Below, piece by piece: positions 6,064-13,348 of a stretch of DNA of 23,624 nt. The notes under the pieces were generated by a model. That model was not told the DNA's origin. It was given only the letters and a program-made list of their open reading frames with translations, and made no database searches. The DNA comes from an uncultured Dorea sp. (GTDB lineage: Bacteria; Bacillota; Clostridia; Lachnospirales; Lachnospiraceae). A program made the position numbers and the translations under genes. The stretch is taken from positions 1 through 23,624 of the forward strand of contig CAJUAM010000045.1 of assembly GCA_910584615.1 (NCBI GenBank). Direction: 5' to 3'. Position 1 is the stretch's first letter. Each line of letters begins with the position of its first letter.

Positions 6064-7179
6064 TTAATATAATTGCCTGTATATCTGTGCCATCTGGAGC
6101 GCTGTCATCTTAACATAACTTTGATTTAACAGTCTTTGCTGACTTTCCTGCACACTCTGTGCAAATATTTCAATCTCTTCTTCCTTCATCCCATATTCCC
6201 GGAGTCTCTTTCTTGATATGATCTTTCCGAGGATATCATCAAGTCTTTCATAGACATCCAAATCTGAACATCCAAGGATCTCTCCTAAGAACCGGTTAAG
6301 CTTTTTCAGCTTTCCATCCGGATCCATCCTCTGATATGCCGCGAATACGGCCGTCAAAAACTGATAGTTCGCCTCACCGTGTGTCACATGATACACACCG
6401 CTTAAAGGATAGGACATAGCATGGACTGTCCCCGTCCCTGCATTTCCAAAGGCAATCCCCGCAAGATTACTTGCGGTCAGAAATTCCCCAAGAAGTTCCA
6501 TCCGGTAACCAGCGCCATTTTCAATGATCTGTTTAAATCCCTGTATGATCATCTCCATTGCTTTCATACTGAACATCTCCGTATACAGATTTGCCCTCGG
6601 CGATACATAAGATTCAATCCCATGGATAAATGCGTCAATCGCGCTTGTCGCAAAAAAATCATAGGGAAGCTGACTTAAAAGTTCTGGTATCAATACTGCT
6701 TCATCCGCATAGATCTCATCTGCCGCAAGCCCAAGCTTACTGTGTATACTCGTAAGTTCTGTAATAGACACATTGGAAACTTCCGAACCTGCCCCGCAGG
6801 TTGTTGGTACCGCAATCAACGTCTTTTCCTTTACCAAAGGCACTTCTCTCTTAAATATCTGCTCCGTGCGGTAATCACCGGCAAGCACCAGTATCTTCGC
6901 CATGTCGATCACAGCTCCGCCTCCAATGGCAATGATCCGGCAGCAGTCAGTCTTTCTGAAATCTGAAAGCAGCCCATCGATCATTACATCTGTCGGCTCT
7001 CCCGCTCCGTAATTACTCTTGTATTCTACATGCGCCCCAAGCTTTAGCGGTGCAAAATATGCTTCATAGACTCTTTTACCCGCAAGGATAAAATCACCTT
7101 TTCCAATGTTATATTGTTCGGCAAATTCCTGTGCGCTGCTAAACTGATGCACGGTTGTTTTCTGCTGAAATAATTTCAT
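6064..7179 (-). CDS. 4hbD: Iron-containing alcohol dehydrogenase, probably 4-hydroxybutyrate dehydrogenase
   Basis: This is a 371-residue group III (Fe-dependent) alcohol dehydrogenase. NAD(P) binding is marked by GGGAVIDMAK (86-95) and PTTCGAGSEVSNVS (125-138). The metal ligands of the family fall at Asp182, His186 (DAFIHGIESYVS), His253 (HAMSYPLSG) and His267 (HGEAN). From memory it matches Clostridium kluyveri 4-hydroxybutyrate dehydrogenase along its whole length, including the identical size, YGxGEPxD near 57-64, NAGxGxVHAxSYP, and LREYGMKEEEIE. That enzyme interconverts succinate semialdehyde and 4-hydroxybutyrate. The ATG at 7179 overlaps the cbiL stop (ATGA), and GAGGAA lies five bases upstream, so it is translated as a true member of the cbi operon. 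No known step of cobalamin synthesis needs it. Substrate is inferred; family membership is certain. Confidence 0.85.
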   Translation of the reverse strand: MKLFQQKTTVHQFSSAQEFAEQYNIGKGDFILAGKRVYEAYFAPLKLGAHVEYKSNYGAGEPTDVMIDGLLSDFRKTDCCRIIAIGGGAVIDMAKILVLAGDYRTEQIFKREVPLVKEKTLIAVPTTCGAGSEVSNVSITELTSIHSKLGLAADEIYADEAVLIPELLSQLPYDFFATSAIDAFIHGIESYVSPRANLYTEMFSMKAMEMIIQGFKQIIENGAGYRMELLGEFLTASNLAGIAFGNAGTGTVHAMSYPLSGVYHVTHGEANYQFLTAVFAAYQRMDPDGKLKKLNRFLGEILGCSDLDVYERLDDILGKIISRKRLREYGMKEEEIEIFAQSVQESQQRLLNQSYVKMTALQMAQIYRQLY

Positions 7180-7871
7180 ATCTGTTCCTCATCTTTCGCA
7201 ATTATTATCGTATAGTACCCTGCCGTTTCCGGTATCTGTTCCGCTCCCCAGTATATACGCTCCTCTTCCATCCCGCAGTTTTCCACCATGAAGATCTGCT
7301 CCGGACGGCTCTTAAGCTGTTCTTTCACCTCAGGGAGTTTTCGTCCCGCTTTCATCAGAATCTTCGTCCCGGAAAGCGCTAGTCCTTCCTGCACCTGATA
7401 AGAAGCGGGAATTACATGAATCTGCTGCGCTCCCATCGCAATACTCATATTAAGCTTCGCGGCAGATGCGCAAAATGACGGGATACCGCTTATGATCTCC
7501 ACAGAATATCCCTTTCTTTTTACTCCTTCATGAAGATAGATATAAGTAGAATAAATCGTAGGATCTCCTAGTGTGAGGAATGCTGTCATCTTACCCTGAT
7601 CAAGCACTTCACAAAGTCTGTTTATTCCCTCCTCGTGGCTTTTTTCCAGTACATCCTTTTCCTTTGTCATAGGCATGTGGATCCCTAAAAGTTCTTTTTT
7701 TCCAATCTTCGGATAAATCCCTTCAACGATTTTATATGCAGTCGTCTCCTTCGGAATCTTTCCCGGAACCGCAACCACATCACACTCCTTTATAAGACGC
7801 AGAGCCTTTAATGTAAGAAGCTCAGGATCACCGGGTCCGACACCGATTCCATATAATTTTCCTGCCATCAT
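7176..7871 (-). CDS. cbiL: Cobalt-precorrin-2 (factor II) C20-methyltransferase
   Basis: CbiL (CobI) adds the C20 methyl group, the first committed methylation after cobalt-sirohydrochlorin. The start is ATG 7871, preceded by GGGAGGGG seven bases upstream; a TTG at 7898 that overlaps the cbiD stop lacks a binding site. This gives 231 residues, usual for the family. Motifs are YGIGVGPGDPELLTLKA, DVVAVPG, LTLGDPTIYSTYIYL, SGIPSFCASAAKLN and VENCGM. The gene ends in a 4-nt ATGA overlap with the dehydrogenase gene. It sits 23 nt after cbiD. Confidence 0.94.
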   Translation of the reverse strand: MMAGKLYGIGVGPGDPELLTLKALRLIKECDVVAVPGKIPKETTAYKIVEGIYPKIGKKELLGIHMPMTKEKDVLEKSHEEGINRLCEVLDQGKMTAFLTLGDPTIYSTYIYLHEGVKRKGYSVEIISGIPSFCASAAKLNMSIAMGAQQIHVIPASYQVQEGLALSGTKILMKAGRKLPEVKEQLKSRPEQIFMVENCGMEEERIYWGAEQIPETAGYYTIIIAKDEEQI

Positions 7872-7894
7872 CTTAGTACCCCTCCCGCCTTTCT

Positions 7895-9067
7895 TCAACT
7901 CTTTATAAAGCCGCGAAGCTTTGCCGTCATTATCTCATCCGCCCGATTTGTCTTTCCGAGTATTCCAAACTCCTTTGAGAATGTTACAGCTTCGACTTCT
8001 ATTTCTTCTTTACTGCGCAGACTCAAAGACTGCCCCATCTTCTCCATAATCTGAACCATCAGTAATTCTCTCTCTTCTTTCGTGCACCTTAAAAGTGCAT
8101 CGTCCACCGTCACACATTCTAACAGTTTCCTTGCTCCTTCTGCTGAAAACCCTGCTCTGAGAGCAGCGGCAGCCAGAATCTCCATCCGCCCATCCGCCCA
8201 TTTAGAATGAGTATTCATGATCCCTCCCGCCACCTTTATAAGCTTTCCGATATGTCCTGCAAGAAGCAGCATATCACACTTAAGTTCCGCTGCCATATCA
8301 ATAGACTGTCCGATGAAATTACTGCATTTGACTACCTGATCCTCTTCTATCCCATATTCTTCCTTCAGAAATTCCAGCCCGTAATTCCCTGGTGCCATGA
8401 TAAGGATTCTCTTTCCTTTATCCTGGCCTTCCAGCTTCACTTTCATATCCAGATAAATGGTATCAAGAATTGCCTGTTCACTCATAGGTTCCACGATACC
8501 GCTTGTTCCAAGAATTGAAAGACCGCCTTTAATACCAAGTCTTGGATTAAATGTCTTCTTCGCAAGCTCCTCACCATCAGGAATAGAAATCTCAATATCA
8601 ATCCCGCCTTCGTATCCTGTATCCTCACAGATTGTTTCGGCCTCTCTGATGATCATCTGTCTCGGGATCCGGTTAATCGCAGCCTCACCGACGGGCTGGT
8701 CAAGTCCTGGCTTCGTAACCTTTCCTATTCCCCTTCCTCCGTCCAGCCGGATCATTTCTTTCTGCCTTGTCTCTGTTATACGGCTTACTCTGCTGTATAT
8801 CAGAATTCCGTCTGTGATATCCGGATCATCTCCGCTGTCCTTTTTCACAGCGCAGGATGCGGCAGACGGAAGTCTCTGCGCTCCTTTATATTCTAACTTA
8901 ATATCTCTGATATCAAAACTTAGTCTTTCTCCCTTAGGAATCTTTACACACACCTTGGACATCTCATCCTTTTTACAGATTCCAAAGAGCAGCAGCATAG
9001 CCGCCTTTGTTGCTGCCTGCGCGCATGTCCCGGTAGTGTATCCCCTTCTTAATCTCTGGCTGCCCAT
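7895..9067 (-). CDS. cbiD: Cobalt-precorrin-5B C1-methyltransferase
   Basis: CbiD methylates C1 in the anaerobic cobalamin pathway and is unrelated to the other ring methyltransferases. The protein has 390 residues starting at ATG 9067 with AAGGA eight bases upstream. Diagnostic segments are RRGYTTGTCAQAATKAA near the N-terminus, GGRGIGKVTKPGLDQPVGEAAIN, LGTSGIVEPMS, and LLLAGHIGKLIKVAGG with NTHSKWADGR. It is the first cbi gene of the run, about 40 nt after the histidine kinase gene, and a promoter lies inside the kinase 3' end. No cobalamin riboswitch consensus is seen ahead of it. Confidence 0.95.
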   Translation of the reverse strand: MGSQRLRRGYTTGTCAQAATKAAMLLLFGICKKDEMSKVCVKIPKGERLSFDIRDIKLEYKGAQRLPSAASCAVKKDSGDDPDITDGILIYSRVSRITETRQKEMIRLDGGRGIGKVTKPGLDQPVGEAAINRIPRQMIIREAETICEDTGYEGGIDIEISIPDGEELAKKTFNPRLGIKGGLSILGTSGIVEPMSEQAILDTIYLDMKVKLEGQDKGKRILIMAPGNYGLEFLKEEYGIEEDQVVKCSNFIGQSIDMAAELKCDMLLLAGHIGKLIKVAGGIMNTHSKWADGRMEILAAAALRAGFSAEGARKLLECVTVDDALLRCTKEERELLMVQIMEKMGQSLSLRSKEEIEVEAVTFSKEFGILGKTNRADEIMTAKLRGFIKS

Positions 9068-9106
9068 TCTTTCTATCCTTCCGTTCTGCCATATATTTTT
9101 TAATGA

Positions 9107-9134
9107 ATTATATCATAAAAGATCGACAATTCAA
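9107..9134 (-). promoter_or_regulatory. Likely sigma-A promoter of the cbi operon
   Basis: On the minus strand TTGAAT (9134-9129), a 16-bp spacer and a consensus TATAAT (9112-9107) overlap the last codons of the histidine kinase gene. Transcription would start near 9100 and leave a leader of only about 33 nt, too short for a riboswitch. Read-through from the kinase gene is also possible because no terminator separates them. Confidence 0.6.
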
Positions 9135-10262
9135 ACTACCGCTTTGCATCTGCCCGAATTCACAGATGGCCGCTGTCCCCTCTTCTTTTGCTGACTCATA
9201 ACGAAGTTTCCATCCATGTACCAGCGCAATCTCCCTGCACACTCCGATGCCATATCCATGTTTTCCCCCACGGATTCCTGCCAGTTCCTGCCCTTTATTA
9301 ATTGTCTTTAAAAGTTTTTCATTCATCGGCTCTCCGTCATTCCATACACGGATTCTTTTTTCATCTACCGTCACTTTAACCTCCGATCCGGCACTTACAG
9401 CATTAGATATCAGGTTTTCCAACAGACATCTTACAAGCGTCACATCCCCATTCAGATAATCCAGCTTACAATCTGTCTCCACATCCGGATACTGATTTTT
9501 AAGTTCACTAAGCAGTCTTCTTACATCCAGCCGCCCAATCTGAAGCGCGCCTTCCCTTACATTACCCATGATAAGCAGCTTTTCCGTAATATCTTCCAGA
9601 TTCTTCGCGCTGTCTACAATCTGTCTGGCGGCAAAAAAGCAGTCTTCCTGTGTCAGCTTTCCTAACATAAGATACTCCGCATATCCCCGGATCCCCGTAA
9701 GAGGCGTCCGAAGTTCATGGGCAATCTGATTCACCGGACGGTTGATCCGTCTCATCATACAATACAAAAAAATACCGATCCCTGCCGAAAGAGCTGCACC
9801 CAAAGCGCAGAAAATCCACATTCTCCTTTTTTGAAACTGTGACAATTCTGCCAGATTTTCCGCATAGTTTACCTCTATGATGTCTTCCCCTGCTGATTTT
9901 TCTTCTCCAATGACCAGAAAACTTTCTCCGTCTTTCTTTCTGATCTTCACAGCCTGCCCGCTCTCAAGCTCTTTCGGGAAATAATCTGCCGCGACATATG
10001 AGTTTATCCGTATTCTGACTTGTATACCTGATTCCTGATATTTTTCTGCTGCCTCTTTCATATTCATACTTATCCGGCTGATTTCTTCGTCTTTAAGTCC
10101 GGCTGCAAGGTAAAACAGGCTTTTTTCACTGCTCCTGGCATGATCCATCCATTGTTTCCACTCATTTTGTGAGATATAACAATCCAGTATCAGAAGTCCT
10201 CCATAGATCACAAACAGAAACAGCACATAGATTAATAAAAAATTTTTCTTCCATATCTGCAT
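9108..10262 (-). CDS. Membrane sensor histidine kinase without HAMP domain
   Basis: This kinase should phosphorylate the adjacent OmpR-type regulator. The chosen start is ATG 10262, seven bases after GGAG and one base after the regulator stop; an ATG at 10286 would overlap the regulator instead. The 384-residue protein has a membrane helix at about 5-26, an outside domain at about 27-146, and a second helix at about 148-170. The phosphoacceptor His182 lies in AHELRTPLTGIRGYAEYL, followed by the N box LLENLISNAVSAG, a DGEP motif, GYGIGV and GTAAICEF. Only about 12 residues separate the second helix from the phosphorylated His, so there is no room for a HAMP linker. The outside domain gives no hint of the ligand. 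The stop codon lies inside the cbi promoter region. Confidence 0.9.
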   Translation of the reverse strand: MQIWKKNFLLIYVLFLFVIYGGLLILDCYISQNEWKQWMDHARSSEKSLFYLAAGLKDEEISRISMNMKEAAEKYQESGIQVRIRINSYVAADYFPKELESGQAVKIRKKDGESFLVIGEEKSAGEDIIEVNYAENLAELSQFQKRRMWIFCALGAALSAGIGIFLYCMMRRINRPVNQIAHELRTPLTGIRGYAEYLMLGKLTQEDCFFAARQIVDSAKNLEDITEKLLIMGNVREGALQIGRLDVRRLLSELKNQYPDVETDCKLDYLNGDVTLVRCLLENLISNAVSAGSEVKVTVDEKRIRVWNDGEPMNEKLLKTINKGQELAGIRGGKHGYGIGVCREIALVHGWKLRYESAKEEGTAAICEFGQMQSGSLNCRSFMI

Positions 10263-10263
10263 C

Positions 10264-10923
10264 CTACATCTCCAGTCTGTATCCATATTTAAAAATTGTC
10301 TTAATATCCTCTTCCATTCCTAATTTCTGCCGGAGCCTGCGGATATGCACATCTACTGTGCGGTCATCCCCGTAAAAGTCCATACCCCACGCAAGAGAAA
10401 GAAGGCGCTCTCTCGACAGCGCGATATTTTTATTAATAAGCAGAACCTTTAAAAGTTCAAATTCACGATTTGTAAGTTGTATGGTATGGCCTGCTTTTTT
10501 TACGATACCTCCTGCCAGATCTACCTCTATATCCCGGATATTAAAGATAGTCTGTTCTTTATGAAATCGTCTCAATACTACCTGGATTCTGGCAAGCAGC
10601 TCTTCCATGGCAAACGGCTTTACAATATAATCCTCCGCCCCGCCCCTTAGTCCCTTCACTCTGTCCGGCACTTCATCCCTCGCTGTCACACATATGACCG
10701 GAATGTCCGCATATTCCTCCGATATCCGCCTCATCAGCAAAAATCCATCCATATCCGGAAGTCCGATATCAAGAAGGATCAAGTCAGGCTGCTCTCCCAA
10801 AAGCGCCAAAAGGGCTTCCCGGCCTGAAAAAGCCGGCAGCCCTCGATGTCCCATCATAGACAGTGTCCTTAGGATCAGTTCATTTATCTTTTTGTCATCT
10901 TCAACAATTAATATATCTGCCAC
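10264..10923 (-). CDS. OmpR/PhoB-type response regulator
   Basis: The 219-residue protein has a receiver domain (1-118) and a winged-helix DNA-binding domain (about 125-219). The acidic pocket is Asp9/Asp10, the phosphorylated residue is Asp52 (LLDIGLPDMDG), and the switch residues are Thr80 and Lys102 (VKPF). The DNA-binding part shows LTNREFELLKVL, the WGMDFYGDDRTVDVHIRRLRQKLG helix-loop segment and the FKYGYRLEM end. The start is GTG 10923, nine bases after GGAG, which itself overlaps the end of the 204-aa gene. It is followed after one base by its kinase. Target genes are unknown; the cbi operon just downstream is an obvious candidate (inference). Confidence 0.95.
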   Translation of the reverse strand: MADILIVEDDKKINELILRTLSMMGHRGLPAFSGREALLALLGEQPDLILLDIGLPDMDGFLLMRRISEEYADIPVICVTARDEVPDRVKGLRGGAEDYIVKPFAMEELLARIQVVLRRFHKEQTIFNIRDIEVDLAGGIVKKAGHTIQLTNREFELLKVLLINKNIALSRERLLSLAWGMDFYGDDRTVDVHIRRLRQKLGMEEDIKTIFKYGYRLEM

Positions 10924-10929
10924 AAGCGA

Positions 10930-11544
10930 TTACTCCTTTGGATGATCGGACGTTTCATATGCTTTTTCGCCAATCTGTATCAATTGCTCTTCTGTCAGTT
11001 CCGAAATAACCGTTCCGTGCGGATCAACCCCAAATTCTTTACACATACGTTCAATCACCGCTTTTCCATCTCCAAAAGCATAGATATCACATATATATCC
11101 TTCCAATGAAGCAAAGGCTGTGCTCTCACTTTCATCTTCTTTTCTGGCTTCCTCTGCAAGCAGAGAACGGTCTCCCATTTCCTTTTTAAGCCATAAAGCC
11201 TCCTCATAATTACGCATGTCCCGGGTTACATCCTGTAACTGTACCGTGTCGTAATCAAGATTATATTTGCCGCATACTTTTTTTACAATCTCTTCATCCG
11301 CAACTGCTTCTTTATAAAGAGTCTCCCCTTGTGGTCCTACATGGAAATACATCCCTTCAGATTCTTCAATCGATTCATTCCCCTGCGTCTTTGCAAGCGC
11401 CATCTCTTTGTCCGCTGCTTTCGTTACCCTGTCCTGCGCATGGCTCCTTGACCAGTTGATTCCTATCACCAATCCAGCTGTCATACACATTATCATCCCA
11501 GCGGCGATCAGCAATACCCTGTACTTTTTTAATTTTCTGTTCAT
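10930..11544 (-). CDS. Membrane-anchored protein of unknown function, co-operonic with the two-component system
   Basis: I do not recognise this 204-aa protein. It starts at ATG 11544, eight bases after GGGAG. A basic N-end and a hydrophobic stretch at about 10-29 (VLLIAAGMIMCMTAGLVIG) form a signal anchor without a lipobox. The rest is a soluble, acidic, mostly helical domain facing outward, with motifs such as YFHVGPQGETLYKEA, VCGKYNLDYDTVQLQDVT and ICDIYAFGDGKAVIERMC. Two Cys (about 91 and 151) plus one near 168 might matter. It ends six bases before the response regulator start, whose ribosome binding site lies in its last codons. An accessory role in sensing for the kinase is possible but unproven. 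Confidence 0.75.
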   Translation of the reverse strand: MNRKLKKYRVLLIAAGMIMCMTAGLVIGINWSRSHAQDRVTKAADKEMALAKTQGNESIEESEGMYFHVGPQGETLYKEAVADEEIVKKVCGKYNLDYDTVQLQDVTRDMRNYEEALWLKKEMGDRSLLAEEARKEDESESTAFASLEGYICDIYAFGDGKAVIERMCKEFGVDPHGTVISELTEEQLIQIGEKAYETSDHPKE

Positions 11545-11608
11545 AAGCTTTGCTCCCTTCTCTTTATAATGGTACGTCTATCAGATCCATACCCGTTTTC
11601 ATCTTACA

Positions 11609-11636
11609 GCTATATCATAAGATACAGATGTTGCAA
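11609..11636 (-). promoter_or_regulatory. Possible promoter of the 204-aa gene and two-component operon
   Basis: On the minus strand TTGCAA (11636-11631), 16 bp, then TATAGC (11614-11609), about 65 bp before the start codon at 11544. The match is moderate. The gap 11545-11659 after queA holds no clear terminator, so read-through from queA is possible. Confidence 0.35.
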
Positions 11637-11659
11637 AGTTATTACAGAACATTTGAAGA

Positions 11660-12685
11660 TTAAATGATCAGCATCGCATCCCCAAAAGAAAAGAACCGGT
11701 ATCTCTCTTTTACTGCCTCATCGTAAGCTGCCAGTACATTCTCTCTTCCTGCCAGCGCGCTTACCAGCATGATCAATGTTGACTCCGGCAGATGAAAATT
11801 CGTGATCAGCCCGTCAAGCACCTTAAATTCATATCCCGGATAAATGAAGATCTCCGTCCAGCCGCTCTTAGCTTTCAGATATCCTTCTTCATCCGCTGCC
11901 GATTCAACCGTCCGGCAGCTTGTCGTCCCTACGCATATAATACGTCCGCCGGATTCTTTCGCCGTATTGATCTTTGCAGCAGCTTCCTCATCTATCTGAT
12001 AGAACTCCGAATGCATATGATGGTCGGTAATCTCATCCACCTTCACCGGACGGAATGTCCCCAGACCTACATGCAGTGTAACCTTAGCAACAGCAATTCC
12101 CTTTTTTTCAATTTCTCTCAAAAGCTCTGGCGTGAAATGAAGTCCTGCCGTAGGAGCCGCCGCTGAACCAGTATGTTTCGCGTACACGGTCTGATAACGG
12201 TTCTTATCCTGAAGCTGATGAGTAATATAAGGCGGAAGCGGCATCTGGCCCAGCCTGTCCAATATCTCTTCAAATATCCCGTCAAAAGAAAACTTTATCA
12301 ATCGGTTTCCTTCTTCCACGATATCTACAACTTCTCCCACAAGCAGACCGTCTCCAAAGCAGATCTTTGTTCCGGTCTTTGCCTTTTTCCCCGGTCGGAC
12401 AAGAGTCTCCCATATGTTATTTTCTCTTCTCTTTAACAGCAATACTTCTATTTTGGCATCTGTTCCCACCTTAGAACCTATAAGCCGCGCCGGAATAACT
12501 TTTGTGTCATTGATAACAAGGCAGTCACCCTCTTTTAGATATTCTTTGATCTCTCTGAATACATGGTGAGAAACAGCCCCGGACTTCTTGTCAAAGACAA
12601 GAAGTCTGGAGCTGGAACGATCCTCTAGCGGATCCTGCGCGATCAATTCTTCCGGCAATTCATAATAAAAATCCTGACGTTTCAT
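11660..12685 (-). CDS. queA: S-adenosylmethionine:tRNA ribosyltransferase-isomerase
   Basis: QueA moves the ribosyl part of S-adenosylmethionine onto 7-aminomethyl-7-deazaguanine in tRNA to make epoxyqueuosine. The protein has 341 residues, normal for the family. It begins MKRQDFYYELPEELIAQ with DRSSSRLL close behind; other hallmarks are GDCLVINDTKVIPARL, PLPPYI, YQTVYA-HTGSAAAPTAGLHFT, LHVGLGTFRPV, HMHSEFY and TNFHLPESTLIMLVSA. The start is ATG 12685, three bases after the stop of the RDD gene, with AAGGG eleven bases upstream. It is the last gene of the phenylalanyl-tRNA synthetase run. A queuosine pathway partner (tgt) is not in the window. Confidence 0.96.
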   Translation of the reverse strand: MKRQDFYYELPEELIAQDPLEDRSSSRLLVFDKKSGAVSHHVFREIKEYLKEGDCLVINDTKVIPARLIGSKVGTDAKIEVLLLKRRENNIWETLVRPGKKAKTGTKICFGDGLLVGEVVDIVEEGNRLIKFSFDGIFEEILDRLGQMPLPPYITHQLQDKNRYQTVYAKHTGSAAAPTAGLHFTPELLREIEKKGIAVAKVTLHVGLGTFRPVKVDEITDHHMHSEFYQIDEEAAAKINTAKESGGRIICVGTTSCRTVESAADEEGYLKAKSGWTEIFIYPGYEFKVLDGLITNFHLPESTLIMLVSALAGRENVLAAYDEAVKERYRFFSFGDAMLII

Positions 12686-12688
12686 TGA

Positions 12689-13348
12689 TCATGAATCCCT
12701 TTCTGTTATTTCTGATTCTTTATCATTTTTATGATCTGTATATGGGGCATCCCACGGCATACGCATGCCTTCTTCCGGCATTTGTCCGCCATCCTCATCC
12801 TTTGATGCCGCCTGCATAGTATAAGTACCAGTCAGCTCTTTTGGCTCCTGAAATACTTTTTCCATCTTAAAGACTTTGATCTTTTTCGCGTATATGACTC
12901 TCGTATCGCAGAGAATATCATGGATCCCTCTCTTTTCCTTATCTATGCCGGCTATGATATATCCGATTCCCATGATCACACTGCACAGAAACCTTCCTAC
13001 TGTCTCACGGTATATAACTGTAAGAAACTCCAGCTTCTCCTCTCCTCCGGCACAAATAACACGAAGATTCATCGCTTTTTTTCCAAGAGTCGTCCCCGTA
13101 TAATAAGTACAGAGAATAAAGTAAAACACTTCTGTAACATACAGTACAATATCTTTCAGGTCATACTGAAACAATATATTTCCTCCCAGCGGCGTACCCT
13201 TCGCTGCCGCCATAAGTCCTGACATTACAAGGCGCACAACTAAAAGCGCCGCAAAAACGATGGCACTGTCTATCAGATAAGCCGCAAGACGTACCCAAAA
13301 GCCCGCGTATTCATATTCTGACAAGCGATTATCGCAACTGTTCTGCAT
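12689..13348 (-). CDS. RDD-family membrane protein
   Basis: The 219-residue protein starts at ATG 13348, overlapping the end of sppA by 20 nt. The RDD signature is visible: FWVRLAAYLIDSAIVF opens the first membrane helix (Arg and Asp placed as in the family), a second helix lies at about 68-84, and GTTLGKKAMNLRV follows, with a third hydrophobic segment at about 117-135 (FLCSVIMGIGYIIAG) and the RGIHDILCDTRVI end of the domain. A polar tail of about 60 residues follows, rich in Glu, Asp and Lys. RDD proteins are of mixed or unknown function; some affect ion transport. The ribosome binding site is weak (GGGG about 12 bases upstream), which suggests coupling to sppA. Confidence 0.88.
   Translation of the reverse strand: MQNSCDNRLSEYEYAGFWVRLAAYLIDSAIVFAALLVVRLVMSGLMAAAKGTPLGGNILFQYDLKDIVLYVTEVFYFILCTYYTGTTLGKKAMNLRVICAGGEEKLEFLTVIYRETVGRFLCSVIMGIGYIIAGIDKEKRGIHDILCDTRVIYAKKIKVFKMEKVFQEPKELTGTYTMQAASKDEDGGQMPEEGMRMPWDAPYTDHKNDKESEITERDS

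Noticed and set aside
4174..9067. CRISPR or other short repeat array in the cbi region
   Set aside because: No regularly spaced repeats were seen; similar glycine-loop motifs in the methyltransferases reflect protein homology, not DNA repeats.
9068..9107. Possible cobalamin riboswitch before cbiD
   Set aside because: The gap is 40 nt and contains no B12-box-like sequence; the region further upstream is coding.
8457..9194. A 245-codon plus-strand frame over cbiD
   Set aside because: Antisense to conserved CbiD motifs; the apparent hydrophobic protein is a by-product of codon bias.
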